The position numbers and the translations under genes were made by a program. From Actinomycetota bacterium (GTDB taxonomy: Bacteria; Actinomycetota; Actinomycetes; Nanopelagicales; Nanopelagicaceae): a stretch of DNA of 44,493 nt. The stretch covers positions 1 to 44,493 of the forward strand of contig RFMS01000080.1 in the NCBI GenBank assembly GCA_009927575.1, given 5' to 3'. Below the pieces are notes generated by a model. That model made no database searches. It had not been told where the DNA came from and was given only the letters and a program-made list of their open reading frames with translations. The first letter of the stretch is position 1; every line of letters starts with the position of its first letter. Of this stretch, positions 33,076-41,803 are shown piece by piece.

Positions 33076-33984
33076 ATGAGCAGGAGAACAAATCCTCGAA
33101 TCTCGCTCACCAATCTCACGAAAAATTATGGGAAAAGTCGTGGGATTCGTGATGTCTCATTTGAAGTTTTTCCGGGTGAAGTTTTTGGATTTCTTGGACC
33201 GAATGGTGCGGGAAAAACAACAACTATTCGCACATTAATGGGCTTGATTAAGGCGACAAGCGGATCGGCATCAATCTTAGGGATGAATGCGTTGGAGTCC
33301 TCTCCAGAATTACGTAAACGAATTGGGTATCTACCCGGAGTCTTTGCAACATATAGCAATTACACAGCCTTGCAATTCCTGCGTTTTGTGGCTCGCATGC
33401 GTAATGTCGAATGTGATGACTTAATTTTCAATTACGCCGAACGTTTACGCCTTGACCTACATCGACATATCCATGATCTCTCCAAAGGTAATCGCCAGAA
33501 AGTTGGCGTGATCTACGCATTTATGCACAAACCAGATGTGCTCTTTCTCGATGAACCAACAAGTGGACTTGATCCATTAGTACAGAGAGAATTTGAACGG
33601 ATTTTGAATGAAGCACAAGCTCGAGGCGCATCGATAATTCTTTCATCACACGTTTTGAGCGAAGTAGAGAATCTGGCAGATCGCATAGCCATCATCAACG
33701 AAGGTGAAATTGTTGTTGTTGAACATATCTCAACCCTTAAAGAGCAAGCGGTGCGAAGAATCGATCTCTATTTCGAATCTGCAATTAACGCTAATTCTTT
33801 TGCGGGTGTGGCAGGACTGACCGAGATAGTGGTCGATGGCGAAGTCGCTCAATGCACAGTAACCGGGAGCGAACGAGAATTACTACGGGCTGCGGTGAAT
33901 CATGGCGTGATGACAGTTCATACTCATGAGCCGTCACTCGATGAAATATTTCTTACTCTCGTGAAAAGTAGCCACCCACAATGA
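33076..33984 (+). CDS. ABC transporter ATP-binding protein (ABC-2 type exporter)
   Basis: GPNGAGKTTTIRTLMGL, LSKGNRQKVGVIYAF, LFLDEPTSGLDPLVQ; TACAAT box 6 nt before ATG. Confidence 0.92.
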   Translation: MSRRTNPRISLTNLTKNYGKSRGIRDVSFEVFPGEVFGFLGPNGAGKTTTIRTLMGLIKATSGSASILGMNALESSPELRKRIGYLPGVFATYSNYTALQFLRFVARMRNVECDDLIFNYAERLRLDLHRHIHDLSKGNRQKVGVIYAFMHKPDVLFLDEPTSGLDPLVQREFERILNEAQARGASIILSSHVLSEVENLADRIAIINEGEIVVVEHISTLKEQAVRRIDLYFESAINANSFAGVAGLTEIVVDGEVAQCTVTGSERELLRAAVNHGVMTVHTHEPSLDEIFLTLVKSSHPQ

Positions 33985-34781
33985 TTATTGCGCTGTACTT
34001 AAAGATGTGGCGAGATCATTGGCGTTCGCTACTTTCATGGGCTGGTGTGGCAGTTTTGATGGTATCGATTCAGATGTCGGTTTATCCAAGCATTGCTAAG
34101 TCAGGAAAAGGCTTCGAAACCTTCCTAGAAAATTATCCAGATGCGATTAAAAAAATATTTCGTATGCAGGATTACACAACTGGGCCAGGCTTTCTCAGCA
34201 CAGAGCTCTACAGCATGATGATTCCACTCATTTTGATTGCGATAGGCGCTACGTGGGGAGCGAGCGCCACGGCAGAGGAAGAAGAGAAAGGAACTGCTGA
34301 TCTTCTCTTTGCATTTCCCATAAGTCGAGTTCGAATAGTCGTGACAAAGATGGCAGCAACAGTGACTGTCATCGCTGCAGTGGGAATTCTGGCAGCGCTC
34401 AACATTCTTCTTCTTAAAAGCCATGTACATCTAGAAGTGGATGGGCCACACTTATTTGCGGCAACCGCATCATGCATTGCTACTGGACTATTTTTCTCAT
34501 CGCTCTCTTTCCTTGCAGGTTCCTTGACCGGACATAAAGGAGCATCACTTGGCATAGCCACCGGACTCGCATTAATCCTCTTTTTGATTTACTCATTAGA
34601 AGCGCTCGTAGATACATTCGATGGGATAGCGCCGTATAACCCATTCAATTGGGCGTTGGCAGGTAATCCACTATTTGATGGCCTGGACAGCGTGGGATTG
34701 TTAAAGCTTGTCGGAAGCTCCATCGTTATCGGAGCACTCGCTGTGGGATATTTCAATAAGAAAGATATTTCATCCCAATAA
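33981..34781 (+). CDS. ABC-2-type transporter permease
   Basis: Multi-TM ORF, ATGA overlap with ATPase; EEEKGTADLLFAFPISR motif common in ABC-2 permeases. Confidence 0.85.
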   Translation: MIIALYLKMWRDHWRSLLSWAGVAVLMVSIQMSVYPSIAKSGKGFETFLENYPDAIKKIFRMQDYTTGPGFLSTELYSMMIPLILIAIGATWGASATAEEEEKGTADLLFAFPISRVRIVVTKMAATVTVIAAVGILAALNILLLKSHVHLEVDGPHLFAATASCIATGLFFSSLSFLAGSLTGHKGASLGIATGLALILFLIYSLEALVDTFDGIAPYNPFNWALAGNPLFDGLDSVGLLKLVGSSIVIGALAVGYFNKKDISSQ

Positions 34782-34800
34782 TCGTGCGTACACTTTCAGC

Positions 34801-35715
34801 ATGGCGCTTTCTCGGGTAGTCGTGCTCGGCAGCGTAAACGTTGATTTAACAGTGGTTTCAGAGCGTATTCCAGAAGCGGGGGAGACGATTACTGGCCAAG
34901 CGTTTAGCCAAAATTTCGGCGGAAAAGGCGCAAATCAAGCTGTAATGGCAAGTAGAACTAACGTACCCGTGAGCATGATTTCCGCAGTGGGAAATGATTC
35001 ATATGGTGATTTGGCGTTAGAAAATTTTCGCTCAAACGAAATAGATATCTCTGGAGTACAACGTGTTTCTACCTCAACTGGCATGGCGCATATTTGGGTA
35101 GATGAATCTGGCGAAAATCGAATAGTTCTCATTCCTGGCGCGAATTCTGCAGTGAGCGTAACTCAAGCCCTCGATTCATTAAAAAAATTGCCAGATGCTC
35201 AATATCTCATCGGCCAATGTGAAATACCGGTTGCTGTGACTTCACAAATTTTTTCATATGCTCACAGTGTCGATGTAACAACTATTTTAAATCCAGCGCC
35301 ATTTACACCTCTTCCACACGAACTCCTTGATAATTCAACGTGGTTGATCGTGAACGAAGTTGAATTTCAAGAACTCCATCCACGTCACTTAGCGCCAGAC
35401 TCACCTGAAGCTATTAATTCATTTATTCGAAAGACTCATTGCATCATTACGCTAGGAGCACGTGGCGCAATTCTTCTTGATGAAGAAGGTGAGCAGAAAA
35501 AAATTAGCGCTCCACACGTTGTTGCTCGCGATACAACAGGTGCGGGTGATTGTTTAATTGGCGCATTTGTTGGCGGATTAGCTCATGGGTTGAGTTCGAT
35601 TAAGGCATTGGAATTTGCGATAACTGCAGCTTCACATAGCGTGATAACAATTGGCGCTCAAAACGCCTTTCCAACAAAGGAGTGGTGTGCTGAGAAGATC
35701 AGCGCAAGTGCGTAG
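34801..35715 (+). CDS. Ribokinase-like PfkB carbohydrate kinase
   Basis: VVVLGSVNVDLTVVSERIPEAGETITGQAFSQNFGGKGANQAVMASR...DTTGAGDCLIGAFVGGLA. Confidence 0.93.
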   Translation: MALSRVVVLGSVNVDLTVVSERIPEAGETITGQAFSQNFGGKGANQAVMASRTNVPVSMISAVGNDSYGDLALENFRSNEIDISGVQRVSTSTGMAHIWVDESGENRIVLIPGANSAVSVTQALDSLKKLPDAQYLIGQCEIPVAVTSQIFSYAHSVDVTTILNPAPFTPLPHELLDNSTWLIVNEVEFQELHPRHLAPDSPEAINSFIRKTHCIITLGARGAILLDEEGEQKKISAPHVVARDTTGAGDCLIGAFVGGLAHGLSSIKALEFAITAASHSVITIGAQNAFPTKEWCAEKISASA

Positions 35716-35767
35716 GCAATGAGTTTGATAACAAATGCGTGATGTACCGAGAGGTAACCAAGCCTTT

Positions 35768-35782
35768 ATAACGGAACGTTAT
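35768..35782. promoter_or_regulatory. Inverted repeat ATAACG-GAA-CGTTAT
   Basis: Direct inspection; intergenic upstream of the sugar ABC operon. Confidence 0.35.
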
Positions 35783-35870
35783 TAATCAGCGGATTTCAGC
35801 CTTTTTGAGCGTGAATTTCTTGCAAAATCTCCTTGACTTTCAGGACAAATGAGCGCAAAGTGCCCTACTA

Positions 35871-35890
35871 GTAAACGGATAACTGTTTAC
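35871..35890. promoter_or_regulatory. Candidate operator GTAAAC-GGATAACT-GTTTAC
   Basis: 6-bp inverted arms with partially symmetric centre, upstream of the SBP gene. Confidence 0.45.
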
Positions 35891-35897
35891 AACCGAG

Positions 35898-35918
35898 ATC
35901 GATCAAGCCCTGATCGAT
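35898..35918 (+). promoter_or_regulatory. Hairpin ATCGATCA-AGCCC-TGATCGAT directly before the SD of the SBP gene
   Basis: 8-bp perfect arms, 5-nt loop, followed by AAAAGGGGAATCAGCGTCGATG. Confidence 0.5.
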
Positions 35919-35938
35919 GAAAAGGGGAATCAGCGTCG

Positions 35939-37267
35939 ATGGCAAAAAAAGCTAAAACCAATGACATTTCAGTGAACGAAAACGGATTAAGCCGTCGTTC
36001 ATTTGTTAAGGCAACGGGTGCTGTAGCAGGTGCGGCAGCGGTCGGGTCGGTTGCAGCAGCTCCACGAGCAAACGCAGCAAAGACAACTCTTAACATCACA
36101 ACATGGATGGGATTCGAACCAGGCCGTAAAGAAGCTTGGGAAGGAATTCTCGCTAAGTTCAATGCGCAAAGCACAACAATTGAAGTAAAACTCAGTGGTT
36201 GGCCATTTGCTCAATATGTAAACCAAGTTCTTACAGGACTTGAAGCAGGATCGTTGACAGACGATTTGATCATGTCAACACCAGATCTTGCTGTTCGTCT
36301 TTTCAAGAGTGGATATTTCCTTCCACTTACAGATGCAATTAAGGCAGCAAAAGTTACGCCAAACCCAAAGATCCATGCTTATGTCACTGACAAAGCTGGA
36401 GTTTGCTACGGTGTTTCAATTGTTACCGTTAACTTCGGTCTGCTTTATAACTCTGAAATCTTTAGCAAGGCTGGTCTCAAGCCACCTACAACACCAGATC
36501 AATTACTTGCAACTGCAACTAAATTGACAAAGAAGCCAAACCAATACGGTTTCTGGCACCCAAATATCATGGCTGAACAAGGCGACTTCTGGTTCAACAT
36601 GCAGAACTGGGTCAACATCTATGACGGTGTATGGGCAAAGGGCAAGACACCACTTGCAAATTCAGCAGCGGTTGTTAAGTCTCTTGAATTGTGGCTCAAG
36701 CTTTATAACGCTGCAATTCCAAAGGGTATTAACAACGCAGCAGCAGTGCAGTTGGCTTCTAATGGCCGTATTGCACAAGGCTTCTGGGTTTCCGCAGCTG
36801 TTAACGTTTTGAAGAGCACAAATGAAGCGGTGTACGCAAAGCTTCGCTCGGTGGCAATTCCATCAGCAAGCAAGAAAGCTGCATCACGTGTTCACCCAAT
36901 TTCGCTTAACAAGCTTGGAAAGAATAAGGCTCAAGCAACTGAGTTCCTCACATGGTTATTCAAGCCAGAAAACATGGCTGACCTAACTATGGCTTGCTTG
37001 GACTTCATTCCACCATTCCCAGAAATGACAAAGGTTCCAGCTTTCCAGAGCTATCTCAAAGATCTTCCATGGATCGATGGCTTCCTTACACCACCAAGCG
37101 TGCCTATTACACCAATGGACATGATGGGTGACTTCATTACAAAGAGCGATGAGTTCGGTGCAATCATCCTTACCAACCTCCAGTCGGCTATCAATAAGAA
37201 GTCAACTGTGAAGCAGGCAATGGATAAAGCACAAGCTCAGTTGCTTGATCTGGCTAAGCAGCTTTAA
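35939..37267 (+). CDS. Sugar ABC transporter substrate-binding protein (Tat-type signal)
   Basis: LSRRSFVKATGAVAGAAAVGSVAAAPRANA signal; MalE-like SBP (TWMGFEPGRKEAWEGILAKFNAQ...). Confidence 0.9.
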   Translation: MAKKAKTNDISVNENGLSRRSFVKATGAVAGAAAVGSVAAAPRANAAKTTLNITTWMGFEPGRKEAWEGILAKFNAQSTTIEVKLSGWPFAQYVNQVLTGLEAGSLTDDLIMSTPDLAVRLFKSGYFLPLTDAIKAAKVTPNPKIHAYVTDKAGVCYGVSIVTVNFGLLYNSEIFSKAGLKPPTTPDQLLATATKLTKKPNQYGFWHPNIMAEQGDFWFNMQNWVNIYDGVWAKGKTPLANSAAVVKSLELWLKLYNAAIPKGINNAAAVQLASNGRIAQGFWVSAAVNVLKSTNEAVYAKLRSVAIPSASKKAASRVHPISLNKLGKNKAQATEFLTWLFKPENMADLTMACLDFIPPFPEMTKVPAFQSYLKDLPWIDGFLTPPSVPITPMDMMGDFITKSDEFGAIILTNLQSAINKKSTVKQAMDKAQAQLLDLAKQL

Positions 37268-37330
37268 CCTCGAGAGCAGATGACTAGACAGGTTCATATA
37301 TCTTTATGGCTCTGTTAAGTCTTGGGTGTT

Positions 37331-37371
37331 GGCGAGGAGTTTCGAATTGAAAAAGTTCGTAACTCCTCGCC
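37331..37371 (+). promoter_or_regulatory. SD-sequestering hairpin over the start of the permease gene
   Basis: GGCGAGGAGTT (37331-37341) pairs with AACTCCTCGCC (37361-37371); inner CGAA/TTCG pairs (37343-37346/37356-37359); TTG start 37347 in loop, SD GAGGAG 37334-37339 in stem. Confidence 0.7.
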
Positions 37372-38276
37372 GCACGTCAATTGTTGAAAATCAACGTCGT
37401 TCATTTCTTCCATATTTTTTAATTGCTCCTATTTTAGTTTTTTCATTTGGATTAGTTCTCTACCCAATTACCCAAGATGTTTATATCTCTCTCACCGATA
37501 AGAAACTCGGAGATGAGATTGGAAAGAAAGTAAGTTTTGTCGGTTTAGACAATTACGCAGGGTTATGGGCTAACGAGAATTTTAGAAATAGTCTTCGTGT
37601 CACTTTAATTTACGCAGTTCTTTTCGTATTGCTCTCTGTTGGCGCTGGATTAGTGACTGCGCTTCTCGTCAATAAGAAATTCAAAGGACGTGGAGCAGTT
37701 CGCGCCTTAATGACCGCGCCATGGGCGTTCCCGGATATCGCGTCAGTTATCGTTTTTATTTGGATTCTTAACACCGCTTTCGGTGTAGTAAATATTCTCA
37801 ATCCGATTATGCCAATCGATACCTCAGGTGGTTGGTTAACTTCGAGTCCGTTAGCTTTTATCTCGGTCAACCTCATCTCGATGTGGAAGACATTCCCTTT
37901 CTACAGCATTGTTTTTCTGGCAGCACTACAAGGCGTACCTGAAGATCTCATCGAAGCTGCCTATGTTGATGGCGCAAATGCGTTTCAACGCTTTCGCACG
38001 GTGACATTGCCAAGTATTCGATCAACGCTTTACTTACTGAGTCTGCTCGCATTTATCTTTGCATTCCGCCAATTCAGCATGATTTATCTGACTACTGGTG
38101 GTGGTCCAGAGCGAGATACTGAAACTCTCGTGCTCTCGGTCTATAACACTGCGTTTAAGTACTTTGATTACGCTCTATCGTCAGCGATTGGCGTGACAGG
38201 ACTTGTGATTACGATGATTGTGGCGATTGCATATTTGATTCTTTCGCGACGAGCAGAATTGCGAGATCGACGATGA
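37347..38276 (+). CDS. Sugar ABC transporter permease (MalF-like)
   Basis: Six TM ORF, EAAYVDGANAFQRFRTVTLPSIRSTL; TTG 37347 preceded by GAGGAG. Confidence 0.9.
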   Translation: MKKFVTPRRTSIVENQRRSFLPYFLIAPILVFSFGLVLYPITQDVYISLTDKKLGDEIGKKVSFVGLDNYAGLWANENFRNSLRVTLIYAVLFVLLSVGAGLVTALLVNKKFKGRGAVRALMTAPWAFPDIASVIVFIWILNTAFGVVNILNPIMPIDTSGGWLTSSPLAFISVNLISMWKTFPFYSIVFLAALQGVPEDLIEAAYVDGANAFQRFRTVTLPSIRSTLYLLSLLAFIFAFRQFSMIYLTTGGGPERDTETLVLSVYNTAFKYFDYALSSAIGVTGLVITMIVAIAYLILSRRAELRDRR

Positions 38277-39124
38277 GCGTAGTAACGGGTTCAAAAGGCG
38301 GGCAATTCTTCCGTAATTTTGCGCGCTATGGCTTCTTAGCAATCATCTCACTCCTTGTAGCTTTCCCACTTTATTGGATGGTTGTCACAGCGATCCAATC
38401 GCCTAACGTCACCCTGAACTATCCACCAGTTCTGTATCCAGTTCATCCAAATCTCACTGGCTTTAAAGATCTCTTCGCACAAAATCCAATGACGCATTGG
38501 TTGCTTAACTCAGGATTTGTCGCGTTGCTTACAACAATCATTACAACAAGTTTTTCAATTCTCGGAGCTTATGCTCTCTCATGGTTTGAGTGGCGTGGAA
38601 AGTTTGCATTTGGCTTAATGCTGCTCTTCACACAGATGTTGCCAGAAGCGCTTATTGTTATTCCTATCTTCAAGATCTATCAAGATTTAAAACTTTTAAA
38701 CAGTTTGGCAGCGCTCTCTTTACTCCACGCAGCCTTCGTTATTCCTGTAGGCGTCTGGATTTTGCGCCCCGCATTTGAAAGCGTGCCGAAAGAAGTGAAT
38801 GAGGCGGCTCAAATTGATGGATGTTCATATATGCAGGTGCTTCGAAAAATTATTATTCCGCTCTGCTCGCCAGCGATCTTGGCTGTGATGGTTGTTTCCT
38901 TCTTCGCAAGTTGGTCTGATTATCTGCTTGCGGTGACAATGATTTCAAAGCAAGAGCTGTATCCAGCATCAGTGGGCCTAGCCTCAACGATGTCTCAGTT
39001 AGATACACCAATTCAAGTTTTGTTATCTGGTGGACTTATTTACGGTTTGCCACCAGTAATTCTCTACATGATGATTCAACGATTCGTTGTTTCAGGACTC
39101 ACGGCAGGAGCGATTAAAGGATGA
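38273..39124 (+). CDS. Sugar ABC transporter permease (MalG-like)
   Basis: NEAAQIDGCSYMQVLRKIIIPLCSPAILA; ATGA overlap with previous gene. Confidence 0.9.
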   Translation: MSVVTGSKGGQFFRNFARYGFLAIISLLVAFPLYWMVVTAIQSPNVTLNYPPVLYPVHPNLTGFKDLFAQNPMTHWLLNSGFVALLTTIITTSFSILGAYALSWFEWRGKFAFGLMLLFTQMLPEALIVIPIFKIYQDLKLLNSLAALSLLHAAFVIPVGVWILRPAFESVPKEVNEAAQIDGCSYMQVLRKIIIPLCSPAILAVMVVSFFASWSDYLLAVTMISKQELYPASVGLASTMSQLDTPIQVLLSGGLIYGLPPVILYMMIQRFVVSGLTAGAIKG

Positions 39125-39921
39125 GTACTTCTATCTGGCCAAAGATTCGCGATACAAAAGTTCCTGCAGGTGGCGTGCATATTTGGTGGCTACTCCAAGC
39201 AGGCTTTGTTATTAAGAGTCCATCGGGAACCATGGTGGCGATTGATCCATATCTGACTAACTCAGTACAAACCTCGTACGGCGTTTCTCGTGGCCATCCA
39301 GCGCCAGTATCACCGGAAGAGTGTGAATTTGATGCAGTGATGGCAACACATCCACACGATGATCATCAAGATCCAGAAGCAATCATTCCGTTTTCAAAGC
39401 ATCAGAAGATGAAGTACATCGGTCCGTTCTCTGTTATCAAACTAGCTCGCGCTGGCGGCTTCTATGGTGATCGCGGAATTATGCTCAAGCGCGGTGAATC
39501 GACGATGATTAATGACATCAAAATTGAAGCAGTCGCATGTCGCCATATGTTTGAACTCGAGCCCACACCAGATGCTGTCGGTTACATCATTACAGTTGGT
39601 AAATGGCGGATCTATCATTCAGGCGATACGGAATATGACGCAACCATTGTTGATGACACAGAAGGTCGAGTTGATTGCTCACTTATTTGCATCAATGGAA
39701 TTACGGGAAATATGGATACAAAAGAAGCGGGCTTCTTAGCGTGGCGACAAGGGTGCAAAGTTGCTGTTCCAATGCACTGGGGTCTTTGGCCAGAAGATTC
39801 CGATGCAGTAACTACCGCAACGCTTAACCTGGATGAATTCTCTGATGTGTATTACGCGCTTGAAAAAAATGGTGGAAAGGTTGTTATTCCGGAAATCGGA
39901 AAACCAATTGAATTAATTTAA
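39121..39921 (+). CDS. UlaG-like metallo-beta-lactamase-fold hydrolase (L-ascorbate-6-phosphate lactonase family)
   Basis: VMATHPHDDHQDPEAI (HxHxDH), IYHSGDTEYD; ATGA overlap with permease. Confidence 0.82.
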   Translation: MSTSIWPKIRDTKVPAGGVHIWWLLQAGFVIKSPSGTMVAIDPYLTNSVQTSYGVSRGHPAPVSPEECEFDAVMATHPHDDHQDPEAIIPFSKHQKMKYIGPFSVIKLARAGGFYGDRGIMLKRGESTMINDIKIEAVACRHMFELEPTPDAVGYIITVGKWRIYHSGDTEYDATIVDDTEGRVDCSLICINGITGNMDTKEAGFLAWRQGCKVAVPMHWGLWPEDSDAVTTATLNLDEFSDVYYALEKNGGKVVIPEIGKPIELI

Positions 39922-39947
39922 AGATCGAATTAGTTCAAAGCCCGTAC

Positions 39948-40604
39948 TTACTGAAGTGAAACGCTTGGAATAATCGTTCTAATCTGCTGTTCGCTGACTC
40001 CGCCAATTTTCTTAATTACAGCACCTGCTTTGCTAAATGAAACAATCGTTGCCGGATCTTTTGACCAACGACGCTTTACTCCAATGCCATATTTCGCCGA
40101 TTTTTTCGCAATCGGAGGCAATTTCTTAAAGTCTCCAATGGTGTTCTTATCCGCATCAAGAATGGGGGAGAAGACAACCGGGCCAGACATTTCACAGATG
40201 CCAGCAACGACTGGATCTACTGCCTGTCGAAAGAAGAGTGAATCAGGCGAACCATCTGAGCCAAATGAACCGATAACTCCTGGAAGTACGGCGCATTCCA
40301 TAAGGAGTGGACCTGGCCAGAACTCTTTAGCGAGCAATCGTTGTTCGGTAGACGTTGGCCCACAGTATTGATGGATTTGTTCAACGGAATGTACAAGGAG
40401 TGCAAAATAGCTTGATGGCGCCATCGCTTTTATCTCTTTGATCTTTGCCATTGCAACGTCTGAATTAGGGTCAGCGATATATGCAAAACCTTGATCGATA
40501 GGAGCAATTACTATCTCATCAGCTCGGAGCGCTTCAACAATTTTAAAGATTGCCTTCTCACGCCCAACTTTCGACTTAAGTGATTCGGCAGTAATGGTGA
40601 GCAC
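39948..40604 (-). CDS. YrdC/Sua5-domain protein (threonylcarbamoyl-AMP synthase-like)
   Basis: IVIAPIDQGFAYIADPNSDVAMAKIKEIK...YFALLVHSVEQI...WPGPLLM; divergent from canonical TsaC. Confidence 0.6.
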   Translation of the reverse strand: MLTITAESLKSKVGREKAIFKIVEALRADEIVIAPIDQGFAYIADPNSDVAMAKIKEIKAMAPSSYFALLVHSVEQIHQYCGPTSTEQRLLAKEFWPGPLLMECAVLPGVIGSFGSDGSPDSLFFRQAVDPVVAGICEMSGPVVFSPILDADKNTIGDFKKLPPIAKKSAKYGIGVKRRWSKDPATIVSFSKAGAVIKKIGGVSEQQIRTIIPSVSLQ

Positions 40605-40619
40605 GAACGAGAGCCTAAC

Positions 40620-40919
40620 TTAAATCTCGGAACCGCGATAAATCACTGGGTCGCTTTCCAACATCGGGGTCATGACCTCTCTAAATTCTTTAAGGTGGCT
40701 TGTAGTGCGGTGGAATTCGTAATCCTCTTTTGATTGGTATTTCTCGTAGAGAAAGAAGATATTTGATGCGCTCGCATCGCCATGAACAATGTAGGAGATA
40801 CAGCCAGGCTCTTGTTGGGATGCCGACGCATTCTTCATCAGCGCATCGCGAAATTGCGCAATGAATTCGGGTTGAACAGTAAATATCGCAAGAATCGAGA
40901 AGGTCATTGAGATTTCCAA
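40620..40919 (-). CDS. Antibiotic biosynthesis monooxygenase (ABM/YgiN-like) domain protein
   Basis: Q(E)PGCISYIVHGD...FFLYEKYQSKEDYEFHRTTSHLKEF. Confidence 0.85.
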   Translation of the reverse strand: MEISMTFSILAIFTVQPEFIAQFRDALMKNASASQQEPGCISYIVHGDASASNIFFLYEKYQSKEDYEFHRTTSHLKEFREVMTPMLESDPVIYRGSEI

Positions 40920-41803
40920 TCGATGATGTTGATTAACTCGTCGCCTCGAGAGAATCGTTCCAATTGTTCAAAGATCAATTTTCGAGCGCGAGGTTCAAAT
41001 GCAGTGGAATCGCCACCAGTGTGAGGAGTAATGGTGCAATTTTTCATCTGCCAGAGTGGGCTATCGCTAGGGAGCGGTTCAGGATCTGTCACATCTAGGG
41101 CTGCATAAATTCGCTCGCGTGCAAGCTCTGCTATGAGCGCGGCTGAATCAACAACTGGACCGCGTGCGACATTGATTAAAAGCGCACCATCTTTAAGTGA
41201 GGAGAGTTCTTTCGCACCGATTAAACCTCGAGTTTCTGGTGTAAGTGGCACGAGGAGCACGAGTACATCTAATTGTGGAGCGCGTTCTGCGAGCGATGCC
41301 AATGAATAAACGCCAGCCCGCTCCGATCTGCCATAGAGCTCGATCTCAACCGGAAATTGCGAGAGCAATGATTTGAGGGTATTTGCAATAGAACCTGCAC
41401 CAATAATGCCAATTCGTTTCTCTGCTAACGAACCCACTCGATAGTGATTCCATGTGCTTTGATTTTGATCAACTCTTAAATCTGCAAATTTTCGGTAATG
41501 CGAGAGCATGAATGTAATCGCGAGTTCTGCGGTCGAATAGTCGTGAACGCTTCGAGCATTGCATAATGTTTGTCCATCTCGCATAAAACCAAGTGCATCA
41601 TCGAAGCCTGCCATTAAGAGCTGCACAACTTTTAGGTTCGGCATCTTTTCGATGTACTGCGAACCTTTAGCACCGCTCATATATGGCGGCACATAAACAT
41701 CTAACGCTGATAGCTCACTCTGGCTTAACGTCCCAAGTGGTTTCGAGTGAAGTGTCCACCCTTGTGGAACTTTTAAATCTGGCCATTGACACCAAATATT
41801 CAC
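40904..41803 (-). CDS. D-isomer-specific 2-hydroxyacid dehydrogenase
   Basis: RIGIIGAGSIANTLKSLL, LLVPLTPETRGLIGAKELSSLKDGALLINVARGPVVD. Confidence 0.9.
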   Translation of the reverse strand: MNIWCQWPDLKVPQGWTLHSKPLGTLSQSELSALDVYVPPYMSGAKGSQYIEKMPNLKVVQLLMAGFDDALGFMRDGQTLCNARSVHDYSTAELAITFMLSHYRKFADLRVDQNQSTWNHYRVGSLAEKRIGIIGAGSIANTLKSLLSQFPVEIELYGRSERAGVYSLASLAERAPQLDVLVLLVPLTPETRGLIGAKELSSLKDGALLINVARGPVVDSAALIAELARERIYAALDVTDPEPLPSDSPLWQMKNCTITPHTGGDSTAFEPRARKLIFEQLERFSRGDELINIIDWKSQ

